Source: Raffaelea ambrosiae (taxonomy: Eukaryota; Ascomycota; Sordariomycetes; Ophiostomatales; Ophiostomataceae). Taken from it: a stretch of 64,000 nucleotides of DNA. The translations under genes were made by a program, and so were the position numbers. The notes beneath the pieces are model-generated. The model was not told where the DNA came from and did not search any database. It worked only from the letters and a program-made list of their open reading frames with translations. This document shows positions 10,919 to 23,295 of this stretch, in pieces. The stretch lies in contig PCDI01000001.1 in NCBI GenBank assembly GCA_002778195.1, positions 4,799,869 through 4,863,868 on the forward strand, given 5' to 3'. Position 1 is the first letter of the stretch. Every line of letters starts with the position of its first letter.

Positions 10919-12038
10919 ATGGCCGCCCGCGGCGACAAGATCGAAAAGATCATTGCGCGCATGCACACGCGCATCAAGGAGGGGCAGTACTACGAAGCTC
11001 AGCAACAGACCCGTGTCGTCGCTGCCCGGTATATCAAGGCCGCCAACTGGGATGCCGCCATCAACATCCTGTACAATGTTGCCCAGGCCCTCTTGAAGGC
11101 CGAGCAGGGCGGCAGCGGCGGCGACCTGTCCATCTTCTTGGTGGACGTCTACAAGCAGGCCGAGCTCAAGCCAGATGCCACCAGCAAGGGCCGGCTGCTG
11201 ACCCTGCTGCGTCTGTTTGCCAGCGACGAGCCAACACGGAAGAAGTTTATCACGGAGACGATTGCGTACGTGGACTGGAGAGAAGAAGAAAGTGTATCAT
11301 ATTCTGGCGCTGCCTAGCTAACTCTCTTCTCTCCCCCCCCTTAGATGGTCCGCCAAGTTTGGCGAGTTCCCGGCCGGCGACCCTGAGCTGCACCACGTCG
11401 TCGGTTCCCTCTATGCCGACGAACACGAAGCGTATGACGCCGAACGCCACCTCGTCCTCGGCACCAAGGACTCCCCCGAACGCCTCGCCCGCCTCGAGTA
11501 CGAATGGTACCGCCAACAACAACAGGACGGCAACGCCCACACCGCGCCCCTCTATGCCGCCCGCGCCATCCTGCCCTATATGCTCCTCGCGAACCTCCGC
11601 GGCGCTACCCAGTGCTTCCACACGTTCACCAGCGCCCTCAGCTCCGACAACCCGAACTTGGGCGTGCAAAACGTCAGCAGCTCTAGCGCGGATGCACGCG
11701 TCTTTCCCAGCCTGCCCCTCCTCAACTTCTTGGGTCTGTTGCTGCTGGCCGTCCAGCGCGGCAACAGCAGCCCGGACCTGTATCGGCAGCTGATGGCCAA
11801 GTATGCGACACCCCTGCGGGAAGTGGAGGACGCGTGGGGCGAGTCGCTCGAGATGATTGCCGAGATGTACTTTAACATCCAGAAGCCGCGGCAGAGCAAC
11901 CCGCTGCTGGACATGATGGGGAGCTTGTTTGGGGGCGGCGCGGGAGGAGGTGGTGCAGCGGGGGGTGCCGGCGGTGCCGGCGGTCGGAGTAGTGGCGGCC
12001 GAAAGATCGAGGCGCCTGTGGCAGAAGGATTGGATTAG
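10919..12038 (+). CDS. GET4: GET4, pre-targeting factor for tail-anchored proteins
   Basis: Cytosolic partner of Get5 that passes tail-anchored proteins from Sgt2 to the Get3 ATPase for insertion into the ER. Two exons, 10919-11265 and 11345-12038, encode 346 aa. The splice (GTACGT to CCTTAG, phase 2) joins ETIA to WSAKFGEFPAGDPELHH, a conserved Get4 stretch. The start MAARGDKIEKIIARMHTRIKEGQYYEAQQ begins the alpha-solenoid, and the helical repeats run to about residue 300. A Gly/Ala-rich tail of about 45 residues follows. It lies 250 bp from the tRNA gene, which is on the opposite strand. Confidence 0.9.
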
Positions 12039-12300
12039 TTGGCCGGTTCACTGAGATGGGAGGAAGAGCGGTATTGGGCCACAGATACCATGCATAACAC
12101 CCAAGACCAACAACAGGAAGAGGGCAGGAGTTAGGACGGCTTTCTGGCATTTGGTCTGAGAGAGCCATGGCCAAAAAAAAGTAAATGAATATGGGAACAG
12201 GGAAAACAAGGAGTAGCGTGATCTTTTACCTTGGCGCATTCTTGAAAACACAAACCAAAAAAGTCATGGGCAAGTCGTGTTGATATGCTGTTATGATGTA

Positions 12301-13022
12301 TTATTCAGGCCGAGGGAAATCTTCTGCCTCGTACATCCAATTGTCATCAGCCAGGGCCGCCACCTTGGCACGCAGGCTGGCTTTGATGGCCTCAAGCAGC
12401 TCTGGAAAGCCGCGTCAGTACGCAGACACAAGAGACTTCGGGGGGGGGGCACGCGACCGGAGGCTTACCTTCAGTCTGGCCTGGAATGCTTGACCGCTGC
12501 TCATGATACTTGATGGTGTCTGCCAGCCGTTGCCGCTCTTCTATAGTAGTGACGCTCCAGTCAGTACAACTTGCTCATGTTTTCTCGTAAGTCTTCGTAA
12601 GGGCTGGTCTTACTTTCGTGCTCTTCCCGCTGGTCCAGCACCATCTCGTTGAGCTCGTCAGGCGTCGGCGAGGGCAGGTCAACCATCTCCACTTCACCGT
12701 TGCGGTCCCGCACAAGAATCTCAGCAGGTGCCGAGGCTGAGTCCGACGATGTCGAGCCAGCGTCACCCAGGCCGCCATCTGCTTCGAGCCCAGAACGCAG
12801 CGCGTCACTGGACGCGTTCGACGAAGTCGACACTACAGATGCTGTTGGCGTTGGCCGGCGAGTGAGCTGGCTCTGGAACAAGTTGCGTCGCACGCCGTTC
12901 GAGACAGAGGGTGCTGCTGCCGTTGCTGCAGGAGCACCAGCCCTGGTACCACGCGCAAAGGCGCCAGTGCCGAACCGCGAAGTCATGAGATTTCGGGTGT
13001 GGGCAGTGTGTCTGTCGGCCAT
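12301..13022 (-). CDS. Small conserved fungal protein of unknown function
   Basis: Three exons on the minus strand, 13022-12614, 12540-12469 and 12401-12301, encode 193 aa. The donors are GTAAGA and GTAAGC, the acceptors TATAG and TCCAG, and all phases fit. The first 90 or so residues are low in complexity and basic, rich in Ala, Thr and Ser. The C-terminal half looks conserved in style. It has an acidic SPTPDELNEMVLDQREEHESK helix region, a charged helix around RQRLADTIKYHEQ, and a closing segment with LRAKVAALADDNWMYEAE. I do not recognise a named domain. No signal peptide or membrane segment is visible. It diverges from POL3 across an 838-bp region, so the two may share regulatory DNA. Confidence 0.7.
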
Positions 13023-13860
13023 GCTGGAAAATGATGTGTTGTGAAGATGAAAGAAATAAAAAGCGGGTGCAGGTGCTGTGCTATGCAGTATAAAATGAGA
13101 AGCAGGTATCTGCCATAGGGGAAAAAAAGTTGTGTATAAGAAGGTATAAGCGCATGCGCCTGGCTCAAACGTCCGCTTGCTATTCTTGTTTACTTTGGCC
13201 AGGAGATGTTTTTTTTTTATTTTTTTTTCCACACTGAGCCCAGCTTTAGCGTCCAGGTGGAAATCCGCCAGTTAGCACTGACAGCGCCACTAAACAGCCC
13301 TGGATTGACAGCAGCTCAGCCCGCCAACAGACGGCGCAACTTGGAGCTTCTGGCCTTTAAGACTGCTCAAATTTATCTTTTCACTGAGTTCTAAGCTTCT
13401 TAGATTTATCTTTACACCCAAATATGAATTTGATAGGTCATGAAAGCACACATCTGCGACGCCCTGAGATTGGCACTCGCCAGCCAACCATTCGTTAGCT
13501 GGTGACCTCTTCCCAGGCCCCTGCCAATAGGCGCAGCAGGTACTCAGCTTAACAGGCCAACCCCGCAAAGTGCTTGACGCCTGGTCATGTGAATGCGACG
13601 AGTGGATCAAAACACGATAGCAACTGCACCGTCACGTCACGCTAGTAAGAACGCGTTGCCCCCATTTAATTGATTTTGCTCTGGGTGGTGGTGGTTCCTG
13701 CCCTTTTCGCTGTCCACCACTTTACACGGTAGTTAAATGATTCCTACGAACTATGCCACCTTTTGCCTCTCCTTGAACAACCCTTTCCCCCTCCACGCAT
13801 ACGCGACGACGACACTCTTCTGGCAGCACCCGCCCAGCCAGTAAGAAAGCTACAGACAAC
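13023..13860. promoter_or_regulatory. Divergent promoter region between the unknown protein and POL3
   Basis: This noncoding region feeds the minus-strand gene at 13022 and POL3 at 13861. It contains one MluI-type cell-cycle box (annotated separately). No open frame with coding character is present. Confidence 0.6.
13651..13656. promoter_or_regulatory. MluI cell-cycle box (ACGCGT) upstream of POL3
   Basis: The palindrome ACGCGT lies about 205 bp before the POL3 start codon. In yeasts this is the binding core for MBF, which drives G1/S transcription of replication genes including DNA polymerases. Only one copy is visible, so the assignment rests on position and target gene rather than on clustering. 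Confidence 0.45.
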
Positions 13861-16800
13861 ATGCCTGCTGCCGTCCTCCCTCAAAAGCGCGTCTTCGGCG
13901 AGGCGTCGAGCACGCGGCGCAATATTGCCGTCTCGCCCTCGACATCCAAGAAACGGCGCCTCGAGGTGCCCTCGTCGATCCCGTCTACGCGGCTGCCCAG
14001 CAGCTCTCAGGCAGGCGGTGGCTATGGCAACAGCCGGTTTGGCTCGAGCCAGATGAAGAGCGTCTTCGAGTCCGAGGTGCTCGAGAAGCTCAGCCAGGAC
14101 ATCTCGGACCGCAAGCAGAACAACACCGAGCGGGACCAGTCGTGGGACCGGCCACCCGTACCCGACACGTTTGACCCCAACAAAGAGAGCCTCACCTTCC
14201 AGCAGATCGAGGCCGAGGAGGGCACCATCCATGGCGGCCGCACGGCCATCAAGCTCTTTGGCGTGACCGAGCACGGCAACTCGGTCATGCTGCACGTCAC
14301 CGACTTCCGGCACTACCTCTATGTGGCGGCGCCCTCGTCTTTCACACCCAACGACTGCCAGGCCTTCCGGGCCTTCCTGGAAACGCAGATCGCCATGCAC
14401 CAGCCGGCCATCTATTCGGTACAGATGACGATGCAAGAGAGCATTTATGGCTTCCAGAACAACACCCAGAACCCGTTCCTCAGGATCACCGTCACAGACC
14501 CCCGGCACATTGGCAAGGTGCGGTCGCTGATCGAGGGCCGCCGGGCCAACTGGAAGGGCATGTGGGGCCAGAGCGAGAACCAGATCATGACCTACGACAA
14601 CCTGCAATACGTGATGCGCTTCATGGTGGACTGTGGGGTACGTAGCACTCGTCTTCGAACAATGCCCTACCGGATACGGATGGTGCTAACAGTGGGAATT
14701 GCAGATCTTCGGCATGTCGTGGGTGGAAGCACCCGCGTCCAAGTACCAGCTCGTGCCCGAGCAGCACCGCCAGTCGTCGTGCCAAATCGAGGCTGAGATT
14801 CGCTGCACCGACCTCATCGCCCACAAGCCTGTCGGCGAGTGGTCCAAGATGGCACCCCTGCGAATTCTGTCCTTTGATATCGAGTGTGCTGGCCGCAAGG
14901 GTATCTTTCCCGAGGCAGACATGGACCCAGTTATTCAGATCGCCAACGTGGTGACGCGGTACGGAGACAAGAAGCCATTTGTGCGGAACGTGTTTTGTCT
15001 GGACAAGACCAGCTCCATTGTGGCGACTGAAATTCTCGAATACGAGCGTGAAGAGAAGATGCTGGGTGACTGGCGCAATTTCTTGCAACGGGTTGATCCC
15101 GATATCATCACCGGCTACAACATTTGCAACTTTGATTTCCCCTACCTCCTAGACCGCGGCAAACACCTCAAAGTCGCTGGCTTCGACTACTGGTCGCGCA
15201 TACCAAGCGTCAAGTCGGTAGCCAAAGACACCAGTTTTTCCAGCAAGCAGATGGGCAACCGCGACAGCAAGGCCACCAACATCAACGGCCGTTTACAGCT
15301 TGACATGCTGCAATTGATCCAACGCGATCACCACCTGCGCAGCTACACTCTGAACTCCGTGTGCTCGCACTTCTTGAGCGAGCAGAAAGAAGACGTTCAC
15401 CACACCATGATCACAGAGCTGTTCAACGGCACACCAGAAAACAGACGACGACTGGCGCTGTACTGTCTCAAGGACGCGTATCTGCCTCAGCGGCTGATGG
15501 ACAAGCTCTCGTGCCTGGAAAACTATACGGAAATGGCTCGTGTGACAGGCGTGCCGTTCAACTTCTTGCTGTCCCGCGGTCAGCAAGTGAAGTTCATCAG
15601 CCAGCTGTTCCGCAAAGCGCGAGAGCAGAAGCTGATTGTCCCCAATCTGTCATCCCAGAGCAGCGACGAGCAGTACGAGGGTGCCACGGTCATTGAGCCG
15701 GTGCGTGGTTTCTACAAAGAGCCTGTGGCCACACTGGATTTCGCGTCGCTGTACCCCAGTATCATGCAGGCACACAATCTATGCTACACGACCTTAGTCA
15801 ACAACGATGCCATCGAGGCCTTCAAGCTGAAGGAGGGCGAGGACTATATTGTGACGCCGAACCGGGACAAGTTCGTTACGGTCAAGCAACGCAAGGGTCT
15901 TCTGGCGCAGATTCTGGAAGAGCTGCTGTCTGCGCGTAAGCAGGCCAAGAGAGAACTGGCCCATGAGACGGACCCGTTCAAGAAGGCCGTGCTCAACGGT
16001 CGGCAGCTGGCCTTGAAGGTCAGCGCCAACTCCGTGTACGGTCTGACGGGCGCCACAACGGGCAAGCTTCCTTGCTTGGAGATTGCGCGGAGTACGACCA
16101 GCTATGGTCGGCAGATGATTGAGCGGACCAAGCACGAGGTCGAGCAGCGGTACAGCGTGGAAAACGGCTACTCGCACACGGCCGAGGTCATCTACGGCGA
16201 CACGGATTCGGTCATGGTCAAGTTCGGCACCAAAGACCTGGCCGAGGCGATGCGGCTGGGCCAGGAAGCGGCCAACTTTGTGACGTCCAAGTTTGAGAAG
16301 CCGATCAAGCTGGAGTTCGAAAAGGTGTACTACCCGTACCTGCTCATCAACAAGAAGCGGTATGCCGGTCTGTTCTGGACCAAGACGGAAAAGTTCGACA
16401 AGATGGACACCAAGGGTATTGAGACGGTACGGCGAGACAACTGCCTGCTGGTGCAGACGGTGGTTGACAAGGTGCTGCGGATGATTCTAATGGACCAGAA
16501 TGAGGTTGGAGCACAAGCGTAAGTACAGCAGCCAGACAGGAAGGTGAACGAGCATCGCGCTAACAAACATAACTACCAGATACGTCAAGGATGTCATCTC
16601 GGATCTGCTGCAGAACAAGGTCGACATGTCGAAGCTGGTGATCACCAAGGCGCTGACCAAGGAGAGCTATACGGCGAAGCAGGCACACGTGGAGCTGGCG
16701 GAGCGGATGAAGAAGCGCGATGCGGGCTCAGCACCCGGCTTGGGCGACCGCGTGGCGTACGTGATGATCAAGGGCGCGACGGGCTCGAAGAACTTTGAGC

Positions 16801-17321
16801 GGTCGGAAGACCCGATCTACGTGCTGGAGCACAACGTGCCGATCGACACCAAGTACTACCTGGACAACCAGCTGGCGAAGCCGCTGGGGCGTATTTTCGA
16901 GCCCATCCTGGGCGAGACTAAGGCGCGGTCGCTGCTGACGGGCGACCACACGCGGGCGATCTCGGTGGCGGCGCCGACGGTGGGCGGGCTGATGAAGTTT
17001 GCCAAGAAGACGCAGACGTGCATGGCGTGCAAGAAGCCGCTGACGGGCAAGGAGGAGAGCCAGGGGGCGGTGTGCTCGGACGACGCACCGCGGGTGGGCG
17101 AGCTGTACAAGAAGACGCTGGACAAGGTGTCGGATCTGGAGGTGCGGTTTGGGCGGCTGTGGACGCAGTGCCAGCGGTGCCAGGGGAGCATGCACTGCGA
17201 GGTAATTTGCAGCAGCAAGGACTGTCCGATTTTCTATATGCGGATGAAGGCGAAGAAGGATCTGGAGGATGCGAACAAGGAGCTGAAGCGGTTTGATTTT
17301 GACGCGGCGGCGACATGGTAA
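13861..17321 (+). CDS. POL3: DNA polymerase delta catalytic subunit
   Basis: Replicative B-family polymerase for lagging-strand synthesis, with 3'-5' proofreading. Three exons, 13861-14637, 14705-16518 and 16580-17321, encode 1110 aa, close to the yeast 1097. The N-terminus has a basic KKRR segment likely to act in nuclear import. The exonuclease I motif FDIEC is near residue 316. The polymerase motifs follow: DFASLYPSIMQ (A, about 604), KVSANSVYGLTGA (B) and YGDTDS (C, about 757). At the C-terminus are two cysteine clusters, CMACKKPL...CSDD (zinc, PCNA binding in the family) and CQRCQ...CEVICSSKDC (the 4Fe-4S site). The catalytic acidic residues of motifs A and C are all present. The splice junctions restore DCG-IFGMSW and QA-YVKDVISD. 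Confidence 0.98.
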
Positions 17322-20300
17322 GGGCGGGGAAGATGCTGGTTGTGTGGGAACGGCACTATTTGTTTGGTTGTGTATTAATGACTTGTCTGTTTTGCTTTGT
17401 TTTCTTAATGTTTTTGTTTTTTGTTTTTTTGCATCTCTCTATACGCTGTAATTGGGTTCAGTGGTCTCTACATTTGACGATTAGAAAAACGGAAAGAGGA
17501 TACGTTACGAATCATGGATCTTCTGGAGCAGAGATTCTGCATAGCTTTGGCAGTTCCGTGTTGTCTTTGTCTCGTCTCTTACCAAAGCCTATTTGGACGT
17601 TTCCAAAGATATTTTGATGGGGGGCTCTTCAAATTCACACAATAACCCATTGTTCTCCTTCTCTTCTTTCCTTCAAAATTCCAAATTGCCCATTCTCCTC
17701 GGACACGCTCTCCCACTCTTTCCCTCCCACCTTGTCTACTCGAGCACCATGCAAGTGTTGCCTGATTCCTAGGGGAGGGGGGCGGAAGACGGCGTTGTGC
17801 CAACGTGTAGAGTCCACCCCAAAAATCCAGATGCCGGTTTCGGTGACAACTCCCACGGACTCCACAAAGGGTAGGAAGCTATGCTTGAAGAGCTTTCAGC
17901 CCGACAGCCCGACAGACCGGGCCAAAAAAAAAAAAAAAAAGAGCAAGAGCTACCCCTCCATCTCAAACAGGGGCAGAAAAACAGACGAGGGAGAGCTTGT
18001 CCTGAATTGTGTCTTGGCATGTATGGTACGAGCACGGTCTATGCCTCGCTCTTGCGGGATATACGTGATGAGCCCCTTGTGTTTGCGTTTGTGTTTGCGT
18101 TTGTCTACATGCTTTGTCTCCGGTCTTCCAAACTCCTTTGTGTGTACGAGCCATCTAGTAAATACGGATCTCTCAGCTTTTTGTTTTTCGGCTACGCATC
18201 TTGTCTCATCGTTCGCCCTGCATGTTTGTTGTGCTGCCCCGTAATCCGTTTTCGGGGAGGGCATATAGTTAGAGGAGAAATATCGTGAAAGTGAAAAAGG
18301 TGTGGAGAGACACTTGGGAAGCAGAGCCAATGTGAAGAAAGCCCACTTCATCTTATCTCTTGGCAAAAAAAAGGACGTGCCAATGTATGGACGTTGGTGG
18401 ACAAAGAAGCAATGCATTTCTGTATTTGTTCTGTCCATTTTTTGTTTTGTTAGTAGGAAAACGTGCTCCAGTTCCGCGTTTGGTGGGCGCGAAACACGGG
18501 CGTTGTGGGGCTGCCTATGATGTAAGAAGGCATAGGAGAGGGTACACTAGAGTGGATATACATACATAGTAGTATGCCATGGCATCAAGTGGCTTGGGAG
18601 GGGGTTAGGGAAAGCGTGTCCCTACCGAGGCCCCGGTGTTAGTCGAAGTTCGGGGCACGGACGGCCGTACATACGAGCGGCGGTTGGAAAAAAGAAAAGG
18701 AAAAAAGGACAAGAGATTAGGGGAGAGGAGGAGAGGATTTACATCCAGGACAGGAAAGAGCCGACGGCTCGAGTCGCCGCAGTCCGCCCGCGGAAAGAAG
18801 TGTGTTTTCGCTTGACCGTGATTCCCTGTCCGTCGTTCCTTCCTCTCCTAGCGAACGCATGTCCGTCGTTCCTTGCTGTATTACTGCTCTCGTGTAATCT
18901 GCCAAGGATTTGGTGGGGTTGCAAAAGAAGGCTGCCTGGCTCATAGTCTCTGACTGGTTGTTCGCCCTGAGCGAGGACAACAGCCAGTCAGGCCGTTTCC
19001 TGTGACTTAACATTTAGCAATATCGAGCGAGTAATACAAACAGCGCAGAACCTCTCACAGCGTCTGGATTAGAAGGTTTCGTTTCGCCATGGCCCTGGTG
19101 GCCCGCCCGTTTTTTCCTGTTGCCAGGGTCTTTGGGGCTCCTTGGGGTCCTCTTTTGGCTTCTTCTAGGCATTTTTGTTACGTTTTGGTTCCTTTTGCGA
19201 ATTGCTTGTTGCCTCCCTTCACCCCGCCTTTTCCGCATTGTCTGTGAGACTGCACGCGGGACAGAACAGGAGATGGAGATCGGCAGACCACTCTGGGGCA
19301 GCCAAAACCAAACCCAGGGGGGGGGCCGCAAGGGGAAAAAAGTGAAACTTTCAGGTTATACAAATTGTCTGGTTGGGTGCTTTTCTGCGGCTGTGAGATG
19401 GTTTGTACCGTGATCGCATGCCGCGTTGCCAGTTTGGAATTGGGGGTTGTGTGGTTCGACAGAGGCTGGTGGGTATTAGTGGGCAGAGTTTCCTTTTTTT
19501 GGTTCTGTAACAGGCAGGAATAATATTGGATGGACAAGCATATACGAGCAATTGCAGCTTTGCGGTTTACGGTAGTGTACGAGCTTTGTGAAGACGGGTT
19601 GCAAGTTGTGAGATCCTATACAGAAATGGACAAGATGCCTCTTTGGGACAATGTTGCTCGAGGCAAAGGGATGTCCGTATATCGGTCTTGGGAGAACGCC
19701 GTAGCGGAGGTCGACGGAAAAGAAAAGAAAAAGAACCGAGACAGGCGAAGCGAACGAGAAATCGAGGGCAACAGCCCGAGAAGGTGTGCGAGAGAGAGAG
19801 AAAGAGACGAAAAAGGACGGAAAATCTTGTTGCCCATGCGGGACCTCTCCAAGGCAAGAGATCATCGAAAGTGGACAACACGCCAGAAGGACGAACGATT
19901 TCGGACAACAGACGTCAACGTGAACAGCAAAAAAAAAATGGAAAAAAATAGCTGTCCTGCAGCAGAGACTGCGCGATCGCAGAATCAAAGTTATCGGTTT
20001 AGCCTTGCGGGGACCCCGTTTCTGACACCGTCTCAAGCACAAGTGCAAGGGGGGATCAATACGTAGCATGGCCTAGGGACAGGGGCAACCCAAGAGTAGG
20101 ACAAAAAAAAAAGGGTCGATCCTTAGTTCGCTCTTCAGCACCGAGCAGGAGAAGTGCCAAGCAGGAAACAGCGAGCAAAAAGGCTGTACGGAAAGATCAG
20201 AAGCGAAAAAAAAAAAATCGGGAGGGGCAAGAGCTGCGAGGATCGGAGGTGCCTGAGCTTGGAGCAGAAAACGGGGCAGCCGCGTCAACCTAGGAGAGAG

Positions 20301-22753
20301 AGTGCGCCATAATTATTGTGAGCGGACTAAACAGCTGGTGTGTACTCGTCGCTCTTTCCTCGACACTCTGGGCGGCGGGGGGCGATTCCGGCGGGCGAGA
20401 ATTTTCAGGAAGAGAGGGTGTAAGGGCGAAAACCGGGGGGGGGGGGGCAAACACTTTTGGGGGTTGCAGAGTGGAGGGGTCTGGCCTGCGGGCATTTCCA
20501 TGTGCCTCTCTGCCTTCCTCTCGAGCCGCGACTTACACGGACGGTTTGGGAAAGCTCGTTGCTCTCGTGGTCTCTCACTCGTTGTTGCCTTGTCTGGTTT
20601 CACCTGTCGTGTTCAGCTTTTCCCCCCTCCTTGTACACATTCAACTGTGCACAGGAAACCGGATCATACACGCCATGCAGCATACCGTAATATGGGGTAT
20701 CACCTGTGTCTGGCCACGCAACAGGGTATTTGGTTGCTCCATTTTCCCCATACTTTGCACTCTCCTCCTTTTTCTTGTTTGGAATATGCCCATTCTGGAT
20801 TTCCCATTAGGAGAATGATGGGGGTAAAAAGAACCCCCGCGGACGGGGGACTGAGATGGAAGACGGGGTCCGGTCTGGACGTGGGCAGACTCAATGTGTG
20901 TTTTCAAGAGTATTGGTTGCTTTGTGACATCCAGATGACGAGTCGGGACCACTTGGTGGCCCTTCCTCAATTCTCTCTCTTTCTCTCTTACACCTCCTCT
21001 CTCTCGGTTTGACCGACAGAAAAGTAGTGTGCTTTTGGAACATCAGATCATGTCCATGGAAAATACTGCAGGAGAGAAAAGAAAACATTGATACGACTGA
21101 GGGAAATAGAGGCAGGCCTGGCTGGCCAGACTGATGTGACCAGAAAGAGACCAATTGAGGGCCGGGAATACGCACTTGGTCAGACGTGGTCGAGCATGGA
21201 CCGCTTTGTGGTCGACCATGAATCGATTAGAGGGACAGAAGAGGAAGAGCAAAAAAAAAAGCCTCGTCACGCGAGATACAACTCCCGAAGCAAAGCTGGA
21301 AAGATAACTGCCCGTCCATATATGCACTTTATCGCTGAAGCCGCGTGTCTTGTCTTTGCTTTCTCTCTGTGGTTCACTTTATCTATTTCCGAGCTCTGCA
21401 TGAAAGAGGCAAACAAAGGATGAGGACGGAACAAAAAAAAAAGAACAAGGACAAGGAGGAACAAAAAGACCCAAAAAAGACCGTCTCTTCTTCTTTGCGT
21501 CACTCTGCCAGCTAAATGGCCAGATCGCTGCAGGAGTGAAAGAGATAGGGAAAAAAAGCACATGGATGTAGATGCCGACTTTGGCCGGATGAGGGCGGGT
21601 GCAGCCAGAAAGAAAGCTCGACTGGTCAGCATCATGGAAAAACGAGAGATATGATGCGGCTTGAACGCTAGCAACTGAGCGGCATCGAGGCGTGGGCTGG
21701 CATTTGCCTCCCCCCCCCGCCTCCTACATATTGGGAACCATACTATGGAGATACTACGTGACGACATTTCATGCCTTCTCTTTTTTTCCACGGACCGGTA
21801 GCTTGCCTGTCCGTGAACAGATACATAAAATATAAAAAATGTTTATTTAAATAAAAAACGAAACCAAAAAGGGGAGACCGGCCCAAGAAGAGAGCGATTC
21901 CGGCGACCAAGCTCAGCCGGGTGGGTTGGCTGGCCTGGCCTGTCTGTTGACAGCAGTCCGACTGGACAGGTGGGCTGCCCGAACTTTTCGTCTGACTCGC
22001 TGAAATTGGTCGACTGAATGGGCAGAATGTGGCCTTGCCCGCCTCCTTGAGCTGTGACTGGCTAGCCTGGCCGGCCTGGGCTGGGCGGCCCTGCTGCGAA
22101 CTGCGACTACAACCAACCCATAAACTATGGACATGCCGTTTTGTCGCCACTGGCCGCCCACTCTAAATTGGCGCGTGTACGAGTAAGATACATGCTACAT
22201 AGTACAACACCAGCAGGAGAAAGAGAAACACCCACTCCCCCACCTAGCCCGCTGTCGCAGTTCCCGCACTGGCCTGGTTTGCCCAAACAAGCTCTTTTGG
22301 GGCCCTGGGTGGTTTTGTATGACATCAACTCCGTTGTCAACACAATTGCCATGGCGCCGCCGAAGCAGGAGCCGAGAAGGGAGCGTCTTTTTTTCCGCCT
22401 CGTCTCCCCAATGCACTTGTAGGCTCATTCTCCGTTCTCCGTCTTGTCTAGACCACAATTGTTAGCCCATCCTGCTTGTTCAGTCGTCTCATTTCCCAGT
22501 CTCTCTCCCTTCTTCTCGTCTCCTTCTTTGTCCACCACCCAAGTATAAGTTGCACCCCATTCCCCTCCTCACCCCTTCCTGGAGCTCTCTCTTTCTTTTC
22601 CCTCTTTTTCTTCTTCTCTTGTTCTTCATCCCCTTCATCCACCACCATTCAGATTGACTTGTCTTGGACTTGGGCCATCTCACGGACATATCCACTTATA
22701 CACAACACACAGCACCTACCAAACAACACAACACACCCACCACTACCGCCACC
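17322..22753. other. Long gene-poor region between POL3 and NADP-GDH
   Basis: At 5.4 kb this is the largest gap in the window. The left end is the POL3 3' region and the right end is the NADP-GDH promoter and leader. I found no splice chain, tRNA or domain in either strand. The longest open frames (up to 236 codons at 20302-21012) have mixed codon use and no family resemblance. Homopolymer A and G runs are common, for example near 17924, 20210 and 20436. A 12-bp tandem unit (GTGTTTGCGTTT) occurs near 18079-18103. Close to the GDH gene there is a TATA-like TATAAG at 22544 and then a strongly pyrimidine-rich strand (22495-22640), typical of highly expressed fungal genes. Confidence 0.55.
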
Positions 22754-23248
22754 ATGTCCAACATTCCGAGCGAGCCTGAGTTCGAGCAGGCCTACAACGG
22801 TATGCAGCTCTCAGTCTCCAATCACCCCAAACACGACCAATCACTAACAACTCTCGTCTCCTACAGAGCTGGCCAGCACCCTCGAGAACAGCACCCTGTT
22901 CCAGAAGAACCCCGAGTACCGCACCGCCCTAAAGGTCGTGTCCATTCCCGAGCGCACCGTCCAGTTCCGCGTTGTCTGGGAGGACGACAACGGTGAGCTG
23001 CAGGTCAACCGCGGCTACCGTGTCCAGTTCAACTCTGCCCTTGGCCCCTACAAGGGTGGTCTGCGTCTTCACCCGACCGTCAACCTGTCCATGTAAGCTC
23101 CCGTCTGGTCCAGAACCTGACCACACAAGAAACCAGACGAGTGGAAACCAGCCTTGCTAACAATTCACACAGTCTGAAGTTCCTCGGCTTCGAGCAGATC
23201 TTTAAGAATGCCCTGACTGGCTGTAAGTTTTTGTTCTCCACTGAAGGA

Positions 23249-23295
<47 letters not shown>

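Noticed and set aside
20302..21012. 236-codon open frame between POL3 and GDH
   Set aside because: No domain, no coding-like codon use, overlaps random frames on both strands, and no splice partners.
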